NCBI GenBank assembly: GCA_050246115.1
Contig: JBFWWP010000009.1
Coordinates: forward strand, 99,517-163,516
Reading direction: 5' to 3'
From: JBFWWP01 sp050246115
GTDB taxonomy: Bacteria; Planctomycetota; UBA8108; UBA1146; JAJFFE01
DNA length: 64,000 nt
The position numbers were made by a program, and so were the translations under genes. Shown here piece after piece: positions 44,967 to 54,104 of this stretch (position 1 is the first letter of the stretch; each line of letters begins with the position of its first letter). The notes under the pieces were generated by a model, which was not told where the DNA came from, made no database searches, and worked only from the letters and a program-made list of their open reading frames with translations.

Positions 44967-46037
44967 TCAGACCTCGGCGAAGAAGTAGCGCTTGAGACAC
45001 TGCAGGCGCTCTTCGTAAGTTCGCGGGTTCATGAGCCACAGCGAGGCAGCCACGGAACTCAGCAAGGAGTTGCCGTCCTGCGGAGTGAAGCAGAAGCCGT
45101 ACACATCGTGACCGCCAACGACCCGCAGGGTCTCGTGGGGAAGCACGGTCTGGTTGAGAATTCGACCGAAGAAGCCGTGGTCACGCCCGAAGCTGAACAC
45201 CTGGTTGGCGGACTTCTTGTAGGTGATCGCCAGCCGGTCGTTCTCGCTGACTCGCTTCAGGATCTCCTCGACCGACGTGCGATGCTTGACACGCAAGTGG
45301 AAGCGAATCGTGTGCATGTACTGACTGTTCAGCTTCACCGCGCTCGAGAAGAGATTGTCGAACGACAGCCCCACGGTCCGGTACAGGTGACTGGCGTCGC
45401 GGGCGTGGTGGGTGCCGAACTGCTCATCGCTGTGGCGCCCCACCTGCGGCGAAGAGACGAAGCCACTTTCCTGACTGACGTCGTTCGCCCGCCTCATGCA
45501 AACGAAGTCGGCGCTCTCCAAGTTGTCGGGGCCGTGCCCGGCGTCGAGGGCGATCGTCTGAATCAGCGCGGCCAGGTTGTGGGTGTTGCAGCTGACGACA
45601 TGAATGAACCGGTCTTCTCCCGCCACCAAAGCGTGATCGTTGATCCCGCGGGCGTACATCTTGCCGAAACCGAACTCGGAGCCCTGCGCGATGAACCCAC
45701 GGACTTTGGTGGCCGCGTTGTAGAACTGCTCTTTGTTCGCCAGCCCCGCCCCCGAGGGCGTGCAGTCGATGACGACCGAAGCGCGCTGGATGGCCTCATC
45801 GGTGTCGTAGGATACGTGCATGCCGAGTTTCTCGAAGCCCTCGATCTGATCCCGCGCGGTCGCGAGCCGAGCCCCGCGATCGATCAGATCCTGCACCTTG
45901 GACCGATCGGTGTGCAACGGCGTCCGCTTGTTGAACGTGATCTCGTCGACCCCGAGGGGCTCACGAAAGTGACAGAGCAGGCCAATGAGAGGCTCACCAA
46001 TGGTCCCGGTACCCACGACGTGAACGATGTTGGACAT
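44967..46037 (-). CDS. type II (archaeal-like) glyceraldehyde-3-phosphate dehydrogenase homologue
   Basis: 356 aa. N-terminal NAD(P) fold IVHVVGTGTIGEPLIGLL, then VVIDCTPSGAGLANKEQFY, and the catalytic cysteine in VVSCNTHNLAAL (Cys150; archaeal enzymes have SCNTT). This is the archaeal GAPDH branch, not the ordinary bacterial GapA. The segment GRHSDEQFGTHHARDASHLY carries the conserved C-terminal catalytic His region. Substrate could be glyceraldehyde-3-phosphate or a related aldehyde. Followed by a strong hairpin. Next minus-strand gene upstream is the thioredoxin-like selenoprotein candidate, 407 bp away. Confidence 0.8.
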   Translation of the reverse strand: MSNIVHVVGTGTIGEPLIGLLCHFREPLGVDEITFNKRTPLHTDRSKVQDLIDRGARLATARDQIEGFEKLGMHVSYDTDEAIQRASVVIDCTPSGAGLANKEQFYNAATKVRGFIAQGSEFGFGKMYARGINDHALVAGEDRFIHVVSCNTHNLAALIQTIALDAGHGPDNLESADFVCMRRANDVSQESGFVSSPQVGRHSDEQFGTHHARDASHLYRTVGLSFDNLFSSAVKLNSQYMHTIRFHLRVKHRTSVEEILKRVSENDRLAITYKKSANQVFSFGRDHGFFGRILNQTVLPHETLRVVGGHDVYGFCFTPQDGNSLLSSVAASLWLMNPRTYEERLQCLKRYFFAEV

Positions 46038-46444
46038 GACACACCCTCCTCAGGGTTGCGCACCGCTGGGTCACGGACACCGGGGTGCGAGCCAGGCAAG
46101 AAACTCTCTGGAACTAGGCCACTCGAGCGAACTGGACCAAATCAAGCGCATTCACGAAACCCGCGAACGAGCGCCTTGCGTTACGAGCCGAAGGCGAGCG
46201 TTTCCAGGTGACGCCGATCGCGGCTTCGCCGCGGTCGCGAGGAGCTTTCGAATGCCCCCTCGGAGAGAATCCACGCCCGAAGCAAGCGCGGCATGCGCCT
46301 GCTTGGGCACTAGACCGACGGCAACCCGCCCACCGAAGCCGGCCAGGCGGGCTCTGCCTACCCGAAACATTTACCAAAAACAACTTCCTGGCGGCGGTGT
46401 TGGGCTCCACGCCCGCGGCCGGGGTCCCGCGTGCGGCCCCGCGC
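46038..46444. other. 407-bp intergenic region
   Basis: No gene supported; a 98-codon minus-strand frame (46114-46410) lacks any family likeness. A hairpin CGATCGCGGC-TTC-GCCGCGGTCG lies at 46215-46237 and could terminate the upstream thioredoxin-like gene. The GAPDH-like promoter should be near 46040-46100. Confidence 0.5.
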
Positions 46445-47119
46445 TCACCGGGTGTTGGCCCCCGACTCGACCTCGAACCGCTCGCGAGCGGCCTTCAGTT
46501 GGGCCACGACCTCGGCGACCGGAATGCGGCCGGCGACCGGGTTTCCGTCGAGGCGCCCCCCGATCTCCCGGCCGGCGAGGTCATGCACGCGCAGCACCGG
46601 ATAACTGCCGTAGTTTTCGCCGAAGCGGCGGGTCGTGGCCACGTCCCCGAGGGTATCCACGAAAACCGGGACGAACCACCGACTCGCCTCTACGATCTTG
46701 GGGTCGCGCAGCGGACCGCTGGCGAAGAACTGGCAACCCGCTCAACCGGGGTGCTCCCCGAAGTGAAGCCAAAGGGGCCGCCGAGACCGGCGGGCGATAT
46801 CCAGCGCACGGTCGTAGTCTCGATACCAACTGATTTCGCCGATCCGAACGTCTGGCGCGTCGTCCCTCACCTCGTCCGCGGTCCCCGAAGCCGATTCCAC
46901 CGCCCCCTCCTCTCCAGGCCCCGGCCGGGGCTCGCGGCATCCGACCACGACTCCGACCCAACCGGCCAGCGCCAGCACGCGCGCGGCCCGGGCCCAACTT
47001 GGCTGCGGCCGCGGGCCCGGATTCCCCGGGGGTGGCTCCCCGGAGGGTGACACCCACCTCGAGCCGATGGGTTCCCTCCCGTCTCCACCCCGATCGCGCT
47101 GCCTTCCGCAAGTCTTCAT
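46445..47119 (-). CDS. thioredoxin-like lipoprotein, candidate selenoprotein (in-frame UGA)
   Basis: 224 aa if the UGA at 46744-46742 is read as selenocysteine (Sec126). ATG at 47119 follows AGAGG by 5 nt. A lipobox (VVGC, Cys61) suggests export, though the leader is long. The frame before the UGA ends PLWLHFGEHPG and the frame after it runs on as AGCQFFASGPLRDPKIVEA and FVPVFVDTLGD, then YGSYPVLRVHD (cis-Pro loop), so both halves form one thioredoxin fold. The UGA occupies the first position of a U-A-G-C redox motif; Cys129 is the resolving residue. A SECIS-like hairpin follows at once. Reading it as two genes or a pseudogene is the alternative; no sel genes are in the window. Confidence 0.75.
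46701..46744 (-). promoter_or_regulatory. bacterial SECIS-like hairpin directly after the UGA
   Basis: On the mRNA strand, two nt after UGA, GGGUUGC pairs with GCGACCC (7 bp, one G-U). Above an 11-nt bulge an apical stem CAGC/GCUG closes a GGUCC loop. The GGU loop begins about 24 nt after the UGA, as required for bacterial SECIS elements (16-37 nt) and similar to the GGU loop of E. coli fdhF. Confidence 0.7.
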
Positions 47120-47254
47120 CCTGACCTCTTTCGTGAACCAACCCTCGAATGGAGAGCGACGCGACCGGCCGGCGCCAGCCACCCGTGCCACCCCGCTCTC
47201 GAGCTTCGTGGATCCGGGTTCATGAGCGGCGCCCGCCGGTTATAGTACCGCAAT

Positions 47255-47280
47255 CGCGGCGGACACTCGCGTCCGCCGCG
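47255..47280 (+). promoter_or_regulatory. perfect 10-bp hairpin in the gcvP leader
   Basis: CGCGGCGGAC / GTCCGCCGCG with a 6-nt loop, about 100 nt before the gcvP start and just after a TATAGT hexamer (47241-47246). Could be an attenuator, a terminator of upstream transcription or an operator. It is not a glycine riboswitch by eye. Confidence 0.4.
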
Positions 47281-47376
47281 CGTTCGTTCCGCGACTCGCG
47301 TTCCGCCGCGGCAACACCGCCGCGGCACACGAAGCACCCGGACCAGCACCGGCCCTCGATGGAGGAATCCAACACC

Positions 47377-50262
47377 ATGCCCTCTGTGCCCCCCTCGCTC
47401 GACCAACTCGAACAACGAGACGACTTCGTGCGCCGCCACATCGGACCGTCGCCGGCAGAGGTCCAGCAGATGCTCGCAGCGATCGATGTCTCGTCGCTGG
47501 ACGAACTCACCCGGCGCGCCGTGCCGGCCAGCATCCTCACCGACCGCAAGCTCGCCCTCGAGGGGAGCCGCCCGGAGGCCGAAGTGCTGGCCGAGCTGCG
47601 GACCCTCGCGGGTGAGAACGAGGTGTTCACGTCGCTCATCGGGTTGGGATACCACGACAACTTCACGCCCCCTGTGGTGCTGAGGAACATCCTGGAGAAT
47701 CCTGCGTGGTACACCGCGTACACTCCGTACCAGGCCGAGATCTCACAGGGACGCATGGAGGCGCTCCTCAACTTCCAGCAGCTGGTGATGGACCTCACCG
47801 GCATGCAGATCGCGAATGCCTCGTTGCTCGACGAAGGCACGGCAGCGGCGGAAGCCATGCACATGTGCCACGCACTGCAAAAGAAGAACAAGAGCAACGC
47901 GTTCTGGGTTGCGCGCGACTGCCATCCCCACGTCATCGAAGTCGTGCGCACGCGGGCCGAGCCCTTGGGGATCGACCTCACGATCGGCGACCTGCGCGAG
48001 ATCGACCTCGACCAAGGCTACTTCGGTATGCTCGTGGGCTACCCGACGACCGAGGGGGCGGTCATGGACCTGCGTCCGGTGATTGCCCGCGCCCACGCAG
48101 CCGGCACGCTCGTGGTCGTCGCCTCCGACCTGCTTGCACTCACCGTGCTGCAGCCCCCGGGGGAAATGGGCGCCGACGTCGTGATCGGCAATAGTCAGCG
48201 CTTCGGCGTACCCTTCGGCTTCGGCGGCCCCCATGCAGCCTTCTTCGCGACCTCGGAAGAGAACCGTCGCCTGGTACCGGGTCGTATCATCGGCGTGTCG
48301 CAAGACGCACGCGGACGCCCCGGTCTGCGGCTCGCGCTGCAAACGCGCGAGCAACATATTCGACGCGAGAAGGCCACGAGCAACATCTGCACGGCGCAAG
48401 TCCTGCTGGCCGTGATGGCCAGCATGTACGCGGTCTATCACGGCCCCGACGGGCTGCGCACGATTGCTCAGCGAACCCATCGTCTGACCGCGATTCTCGC
48501 CGCTGGGCTGCGCAAGCTTGGCGTGGACGCCGAGCACGCCAGCTTCTTCGACACGCTGTCCTTCCGGGTCGGCGCCAAGCGTGCCGACGAGATCGTGGCG
48601 CGCGCGCGTGCCGAGCGCGTGAATCTGCGGCGTCTCGACGCGGATCGCATCGGACTGTCCTTGGACGAAACGTCGTCGCGCTGCACGGTCGAGATGCTAT
48701 GGAAGATCTTCGCGGGCAAGCCAGCAGGCTTCACGGTTGCCGACCTCGACGCGACATCGCCCAATGCCCTGCCCACGGAACTGCGCCGCACCTCGAGCTA
48801 CCTCGACCACCCCGTGTTTCACCGGCATCACTCCGAGACTGAGATGCTGCGCTATATCTACTCGCTGCAGGAGAAAGATCTCGCGCTGACGAAGGCGATG
48901 ATCCCGCTGGGATCGTGCACCATGAAACTCAACGCGACCATCGAGATGATCCCGGTAACACTGCCTGGGTTCGCGCGGATTCACCCGTTCGCGCCGCTCG
49001 ACCAAGCGCGTGGTTACCTCAAGATGATTCGCCGCCTCGAGCAGCAGCTGTGCGAGATCACCGGATTCCATGCGGTCAGCGTGCAGCCGAACGCCGGCTC
49101 CCAGGGCGAGTACGCCGGTCTGCTCGTCATTCGCAAGTACCACGAGTCGCGCGGGCAGGGGCACCGCAACGTGTGTTTGATCCCCAGTTCGGCCCACGGC
49201 ACCAACCCCGCGAGCGCCGCGATGGCCGGCATGGAAGTGGTCGTCGTGGAGTGCGATGAACGTGGCAACGTGGATCTGGAGGACCTCGCCGCGAAGGCGC
49301 AGGAGCACGAGTCAGCGCTCGCGGCGCTCATGGTGACGTACCCCTCGACCCACGGCGTGTTCGAAGAGACCATCGTCGAGATCAGCCGGATCGTGCATCG
49401 CCACGGCGGCCAAGTGTACATGGATGGCGCCAACCTGAACGCACTGGTCGGCCTGTGCCGTCCCGGCGAGTTCGGCCCCGACGTCGCGCACTTGAACCTG
49501 CACAAGACGTTCTGCATCCCCCACGGCGGCGGCGGCCCCGGCGTCGGCCCGATTGGCGTGGGACCGCACCTGGCCCCGTTCTTGCCGACGCACTCGCTCA
49601 CGCCCGAGGCGGGCCCGGCCACCGGCACGTCCGCGGTATCGTCGGCCCCCTGGGGAAGCGCCGGCATTCTGCCGATCTCGTTCGCGTACATCACGCTCAT
49701 GGGGGGCACCGGCCTCGAGCGCGCCACCCAGGTCGCCATCCTCAATGCCAACTACGTAGCCAAGAGGCTGGCGGGGCATTACCCGGTGCTCTACACCGGC
49801 CCCGGCGGCTGGGTCGCGCACGAGTGCATCGTCGACGTGCGGCCGCTCAAGGAGTCGGCCGGGGTGACGGTGGATGATGTCGCAAAGCGGTTGATCGACT
49901 TCGGCTTCCACGCGCCCACCATGTCTTGGCCGGTCGCCGGAACCTTGATGATCGAACCCACGGAGAGCGAAGCCAAAATCGAACTCGATCGCTTCTGCGA
50001 TGCGATGATCGCCATTCACGCGGAGGCGAAAGCCATCGAACACGGGAAGATCGCAGCAGACAACAACCCACTCAAGAACGCTCCGCACACCATCGACGAC
50101 ATCACGGGCGACTGGAACCGTCCCTACTCGCGCGAACAAGCTGCGTTCCCCGCACCCTGGGTGCGAGCGCACAAGTTCTGGCCGTCGGTCAATCGGGTCG
50201 ACAACGCCCACGGCGACCGCAATTTCTTCTGCGCTTGCGTGCCGGTGGACGCGTATCGCTAA
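47377..50262 (+). CDS. gcvP: glycine dehydrogenase (decarboxylating), P-protein
   Basis: 961 aa, single-chain P-protein of the glycine cleavage system. ATG at 47377 has GGAGG about 11 nt upstream; an ATG at 47359 overlaps that site. N-terminus FVRRHIGPSPAEVQQML is typical. The two halves (dimer-like) are both complete, with the PLP lysine Lys710 in LNLHKTFCIPHGGGGPGVGP. It decarboxylates glycine and passes the aminomethyl group to lipoyl GcvH. No gcvT or gcvH is adjacent; the other subunits must be elsewhere. Divergent from the thioredoxin-like gene. Confidence 0.97.
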   Translation: MPSVPPSLDQLEQRDDFVRRHIGPSPAEVQQMLAAIDVSSLDELTRRAVPASILTDRKLALEGSRPEAEVLAELRTLAGENEVFTSLIGLGYHDNFTPPVVLRNILENPAWYTAYTPYQAEISQGRMEALLNFQQLVMDLTGMQIANASLLDEGTAAAEAMHMCHALQKKNKSNAFWVARDCHPHVIEVVRTRAEPLGIDLTIGDLREIDLDQGYFGMLVGYPTTEGAVMDLRPVIARAHAAGTLVVVASDLLALTVLQPPGEMGADVVIGNSQRFGVPFGFGGPHAAFFATSEENRRLVPGRIIGVSQDARGRPGLRLALQTREQHIRREKATSNICTAQVLLAVMASMYAVYHGPDGLRTIAQRTHRLTAILAAGLRKLGVDAEHASFFDTLSFRVGAKRADEIVARARAERVNLRRLDADRIGLSLDETSSRCTVEMLWKIFAGKPAGFTVADLDATSPNALPTELRRTSSYLDHPVFHRHHSETEMLRYIYSLQEKDLALTKAMIPLGSCTMKLNATIEMIPVTLPGFARIHPFAPLDQARGYLKMIRRLEQQLCEITGFHAVSVQPNAGSQGEYAGLLVIRKYHESRGQGHRNVCLIPSSAHGTNPASAAMAGMEVVVVECDERGNVDLEDLAAKAQEHESALAALMVTYPSTHGVFEETIVEISRIVHRHGGQVYMDGANLNALVGLCRPGEFGPDVAHLNLHKTFCIPHGGGGPGVGPIGVGPHLAPFLPTHSLTPEAGPATGTSAVSSAPWGSAGILPISFAYITLMGGTGLERATQVAILNANYVAKRLAGHYPVLYTGPGGWVAHECIVDVRPLKESAGVTVDDVAKRLIDFGFHAPTMSWPVAGTLMIEPTESEAKIELDRFCDAMIAIHAEAKAIEHGKIAADNNPLKNAPHTIDDITGDWNRPYSREQAAFPAPWVRAHKFWPSVNRVDNAHGDRNFFCACVPVDAYR

Positions 50263-50325
50263 CGCCGGAGCGGCATCCCGACTTCGCAGGGCGCGGCGGG
50301 GCCAACGCATGGCCCACGCCGCGCC

Positions 50326-51255
50326 TCATGCGTTGCGGAGGTTCGCCCGCAACTGCTCCAGCAACGCCGCGTCGGCGAGATCGATGACGGGTTCGGTGTC
50401 GTACTGTTCGAAGTAGAGGCTCGGCGCCTTTTCGGCGTCGACCTCGAGGGCGCGCCGGATCTTGCCGTTGTCCGGAACGAAACCACGCACGGTGAGGCGC
50501 TCGACGGTGCGACCGATGGTGCCTTGGAGCCCACACACGAACACCACAGCGTTCGCAGGAGTGAGAGTTCCGGACCGGAGGCCGAGCTGCTCCTCGACCG
50601 CGGGCAGGCGTTCGGGAATGAAAAGATCTTCCACGCGTCCGACACAACCGGTCCACGTGCTAGCGGCCTGGGGACGACTCACAGTGGCGATGTAGCGCAA
50701 CCCATGCGACTTCGCGAGACCCAGCAGTTCGTCGCGATACCCCAGGTCCGCCGGATGGCTGGCACCATGGAGGATCGCGAAGCGCGCGAGCGACGCCTGC
50801 GGGTGGCGATTGTGGAAGCTGCGAACGATGCTGACGAACGGCGCCAAGCCGGTCCCGGCCGACACGAACACGAGCAACCGCCCGTCCTCTTCACCGACCG
50901 TGTCGGCCAGCGTGAACTTGCCGGCCGGCTTGGGGCGCATGTACATGCGCGCCCCCTCGGCGAGCGGCCACATGAGGTGGGTGAACGGATTCGTGGAGGC
51001 CGGCTGACTGACGAAGCGGATGTAGAACTCCGCGTAACGACGTTCCTCCGGGGCTGACGCGAGCGACATCGGACGCTGGACGCCCGCAAGTTCGGGGTCG
51101 TCGTGATTGAGTCCAATCACCATGTACTGCCCCGGGACGAACCACGGCCCTTCACCACGAACTTCCACGTCCGGCTTCACCTGGAAGATCGAGAGTGTCG
51201 GGGTGAGGTCCATGCGACGGGCTAGAACCGCGTTGTACTCGAGAACCTTCGCCAT
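50326..51255 (-). CDS. ferredoxin-NADP+ reductase-like flavoprotein
   Basis: 309 aa from ATG at 51255, with AGGAGGAC upstream; the frame before it is disordered. FAD domain with RPMSLAS (R-x-x-S motif) and NAD(P) domain VSAGTGLAPFVSIVRS and VFVCGLQGTIG. Resembles FNR/benzoate dioxygenase reductase-type enzymes without a fused ferredoxin. It may supply electrons for the BoxAB-type reaction encoded further downstream, but there is no direct proof. Convergent with gcvP. Confidence 0.8.
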   Translation of the reverse strand: MAKVLEYNAVLARRMDLTPTLSIFQVKPDVEVRGEGPWFVPGQYMVIGLNHDDPELAGVQRPMSLASAPEERRYAEFYIRFVSQPASTNPFTHLMWPLAEGARMYMRPKPAGKFTLADTVGEEDGRLLVFVSAGTGLAPFVSIVRSFHNRHPQASLARFAILHGASHPADLGYRDELLGLAKSHGLRYIATVSRPQAASTWTGCVGRVEDLFIPERLPAVEEQLGLRSGTLTPANAVVFVCGLQGTIGRTVERLTVRGFVPDNGKIRRALEVDAEKAPSLYFEQYDTEPVIDLADAALLEQLRANLRNA

Positions 51256-51444
51256 CGGGTCCGTCCTCCTGAGGAAACCTACGCCGGGCCACACCAACGC
51301 GGCGGCGAGCGGCCCAGATCTTAACCCGCGGCATTCGCGAGCGCATGGGTCAAAGTGCCTCAAACCCGTTGAGCCGGCGGTGGGATGACCCGACGGTGGA
51401 ACGCCCGGCTCCAACGTACATGGGGGGACGCCGTGTCCGGTCGA

Positions 51445-52143
51445 TCACAAGCGGTCGAGAATCGCGGGATCGAAGTCCGGGAGTCGGACAAGGAATTCGC
51501 GCAGGTCGTCGGGCAACGGATCTTGGAACTGCAGCCAGCCGTCATGACGGGGATGACGCAGCGTCAGACGACACGAGTGAAGGAACAGCCTGGGCAGGCC
51601 GTACTGTTCTCGCAACGCCCGATTGATGCGTCCCTTGCCATAGCTGGTGTCACCGATCACCTGATGCGCGAGGTGTGCGAGGTGTCGACGGATCTGATGC
51701 CGACGGCCCGAGTGAAGACGCGCTCGCAGCAGCGAACAACCATGGAAGGTCGCAATGCGTTCGAACTCGGTACGCGCCGTCTGCTTGACACCCGCGTCGC
51801 TGGTCAGTTCACGGTTGGACGCAAACACCTCCGGCGTCTCGCCGCGCGCCAGGGTCAGGTACTCCTTGACCGCGTCGCACTCGAGTCGCGCTTGGATCGC
51901 CGCTGCATCGGGCGGCGACAGTGCGAACACCATCACGCCCGAAGTCGCGCGATCCAAACGGTGCACGGGGTACACGTGCGCCTCGAGGTGATCGCGAAGT
52001 AGCTGCAACAAGAAGACGCGATCGTTCGATTCGCGACTACGGTGGACCATGAGCCCCGAGGGCTTGGACACCGCGACCAAGAAGTCATCGCGGTAGATCA
52101 GTCGGAGGGTGCGCGCGGCCGGAATCGGGATGGGTTGGATCAT
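51445..52143 (-). CDS. TruC/RluA-family tRNA or rRNA pseudouridine synthase
   Basis: 232 aa. Catalytic motif VHRLDRATSG with Asp64; other family blocks are LIYRDDFLVAVSKPSGLMVH, ARLHSGRRHQIRRHL and FLHSCRLTLRHP. Short length and the sequence context match TruC (tRNA U65). It isomerises uridine to pseudouridine. Sits between the FNR-like gene and the SprA-like gene on the minus strand. Confidence 0.92.
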   Translation of the reverse strand: MIQPIPIPAARTLRLIYRDDFLVAVSKPSGLMVHRSRESNDRVFLLQLLRDHLEAHVYPVHRLDRATSGVMVFALSPPDAAAIQARLECDAVKEYLTLARGETPEVFASNRELTSDAGVKQTARTEFERIATFHGCSLLRARLHSGRRHQIRRHLAHLAHQVIGDTSYGKGRINRALREQYGLPRLFLHSCRLTLRHPRHDGWLQFQDPLPDDLREFLVRLPDFDPAILDRL

Positions 52144-52161
52144 GGCGGATCATAGGCTCCC

Positions 52162-53181
52162 TCAGGCCAGTCGGTCGAGTCCGGACGCTTCGGAGGTGGC
52201 GGCGACCCCGTTCGTGAACGCGGAACGATCGGCGGTGCGCGGGTCGCCGTAGGCCCGCGCAGCCGCGTTGCGAGCGAGGCGGTCGTGGGCGCGAACCTCG
52301 GTCCCGAACGAGGCTTCGGGCGAACGAGAGGATCCCGGTCGGGGGACCTGGTCGGGCACCGCCGGGGCGTTCTCGACCCGAGGCGCGGCCGACGAGGCGT
52401 CGATCGGAGCGGCACCGGCAGCAGCGGTTCCCCCAGGGGAAGAATCCGATTCCGCGGCCGAATCCGGCTCGGGTGCGGCCGCCAGTTCCGCTCGCGCCTG
52501 CTGCGCCACTTGGGCCGCGCGCGCCGCGACCGCACGATCCTGCGCGCTGGGTTGCGCGGGCGCCAGCGCGGCGCGTCGGACCTGCGCCATCTTCGCGAGC
52601 GTCGCGCGTGGGTCGCCGCTCACGGGCGAGACATCGATCGGCACGCTGCCACCGACGGCGTAGCGCTGCCCGTCGGGGCCTTGCTGATAGGTGTAGGACG
52701 CCGCGCCCGCGTAGCGGCCACCGGCTGCTTGGTGCGCCTGCTCGTGGGTACGAACCTCGCGATCGCGCGCCTCGAGTTCAGCGACTTCTTGCTGTTCAGC
52801 CGCCGAGAGCCCCGAGGGGTCGGCCGGGCCGACCTCCGGTCGTGCCGTCGCCCCCCCGCCCTCCGCTGCGGTTCCGTCTTCGGTGGTGCCCGGCGCGGTG
52901 GTCTGGGAAGCCGTTTCGGAGCCGATGGCTCGCGAAGCCCCGCCGGGCGCCGTGGGAGCAACCGGAAACAGGCCCGTGCCGGCCGCGGTGAGCGCAGCCG
53001 AACGCCGGGCTTCCGCGGAGATCTCCGCACGGTCGAGTGGCGCGGACGGCGGCGGAACGGGCCGCGCGGCGCGCGCGGGCGCCCCTGTCGGCTCGCCGCG
53101 AACGCGGCCGATGAGCGTAAGCGCCGAATGGAGGACGCTGCCGATGGAGTCCATGCCCGGAGTGTCGGCGCGAACGGCCAT
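52162..53181 (-). CDS. SprA-related putative metalloprotease
   Basis: 339 aa. The core reads LEARDREVRTHEQAHQAAGG, then AGAASYTYQQGPDGQRYAVG and DVSPVSGDPRATLAKMAQVR, the pattern of the SprA-related family (PF12118), with HEQAH (146-150) as the possible zinc ligand pair. Flanking regions are alanine/proline-rich and low in complexity. Members are thought to be metal-dependent peptidases, but activity is not established. ATG at 53181 has a weak ribosome site; 53154 is an alternative. Confidence 0.75.
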   Translation of the reverse strand: MAVRADTPGMDSIGSVLHSALTLIGRVRGEPTGAPARAARPVPPPSAPLDRAEISAEARRSAALTAAGTGLFPVAPTAPGGASRAIGSETASQTTAPGTTEDGTAAEGGGATARPEVGPADPSGLSAAEQQEVAELEARDREVRTHEQAHQAAGGRYAGAASYTYQQGPDGQRYAVGGSVPIDVSPVSGDPRATLAKMAQVRRAALAPAQPSAQDRAVAARAAQVAQQARAELAAAPEPDSAAESDSSPGGTAAAGAAPIDASSAAPRVENAPAVPDQVPRPGSSRSPEASFGTEVRAHDRLARNAAARAYGDPRTADRSAFTNGVAATSEASGLDRLA

Positions 53182-53420
53182 CGGGATTCACCGCGAGTCG
53201 GAAGAGCGTTCCGCAAAACCCCTTGAACCGTCACTGTCACGGGCATTGGCCCTGGGCCTGGCGCGGGCGAACCCGACCCAGCAAGGGGAAACGCTAGGGT
53301 GAATTTCGACGGCCCGTGCGCCGACGCCCGAATCGCCCATGAAGCTGGCGGTTCGCCGGTGCCAGGAGCCCAGGCTTCGACGTTCTCGCGGAGAGTCATC
53401 CGGTGAGCCAGAATAGCCCG

Positions 53421-54104
53421 TTACGCCATCACGGTCACGGTCCCGACGGTCGCGGCCCCGAGGTCGGTGAGGAGGCGGCGGTACCAAGAGACGACCTGCT
53501 CGGTTCGGTCGCCAAGCTCTCGCGACCCCCAAACCAGAGACAGCGTACGCCGGGTGTGTGCGTGGGTCTTGGTGCGCTGCGAGTCTTTCACGGGGTTCGC
53601 GCAGGGCCCGTCTGCATCGCGCAACACCACGAGGCCCTCGAGTTCGATGGCGTGACCGGCCAGGTTGAACACGTAGTTCTCCGCCGGTCGCCCCAGATCC
53701 ACCTGCAGGGGTCCGTTCACGCAATCCAGGTCGACCACACTGATGGGCAGGCCACTGTGGAGCGAGACTGCATTGCACACGTCGACCGCGACGTTGATCG
53801 AGTCGAGCGCTCCCTCCGTGGCCGCCTTCACCAAGTACTCGGAGGCCGGCTTCCCGCGGCCGGTCGGCCGGTACCCGCCGTGACGCAGCAGGTCGCGAAT
53901 CCGGCCGCGAGTGAGCTCGTCGCGGGCGAACGGTGCCGGTGCGTCGATCGCCAGCAGGCTCCGCAACCAAGCAGGGGTCTCCAGGGCCGCCAGCTCGGCC
54001 GGTAAGCTCGAAGTGAATCCGCCGAGGTCGAGCAATGGGTGCGGGGCTACCGTCACCTTCACGCCGGCTTGCTCGCCGTCCGCACTCAATCCGCGACCGC
54101 CCAC
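53421..54104 (-). CDS. B3/B4 tRNA-binding domain protein
   Basis: 227 aa. Similar to the B3/B4 region of phenylalanyl-tRNA synthetase beta subunit and to free-standing B3/4 proteins: ELTRGRIRDLLRHGGYRPTG and NVAVDVCNAVSLHSGLPISV, then ENYVFNLAGHAIELEGLVVL. Such proteins may deacylate mischarged tRNA. GTG start at 54104 overlaps the upstream lipoprotein gene by 19 nt; a GTG at 54062 is also possible. Confidence 0.75.
   Translation of the reverse strand: MGGRGLSADGEQAGVKVTVAPHPLLDLGGFTSSLPAELAALETPAWLRSLLAIDAPAPFARDELTRGRIRDLLRHGGYRPTGRGKPASEYLVKAATEGALDSINVAVDVCNAVSLHSGLPISVVDLDCVNGPLQVDLGRPAENYVFNLAGHAIELEGLVVLRDADGPCANPVKDSQRTKTHAHTRRTLSLVWGSRELGDRTEQVVSWYRRLLTDLGAATVGTVTVMA

Noticed and set aside
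44316..46211. 631-codon plus-strand frame
   Set aside because: Antisense to the GAPDH-like gene and the GC-rich spacer; no family resemblance.
46742..47191. Reading the thioredoxin-like locus as two separate genes or a simple pseudogene
   Set aside because: The two halves form one fold in one frame, with a single UGA at the catalytic Cys position and an adjacent SECIS-like hairpin; no frameshift or other stop is present. It remains the alternative if the genome lacks sel genes.
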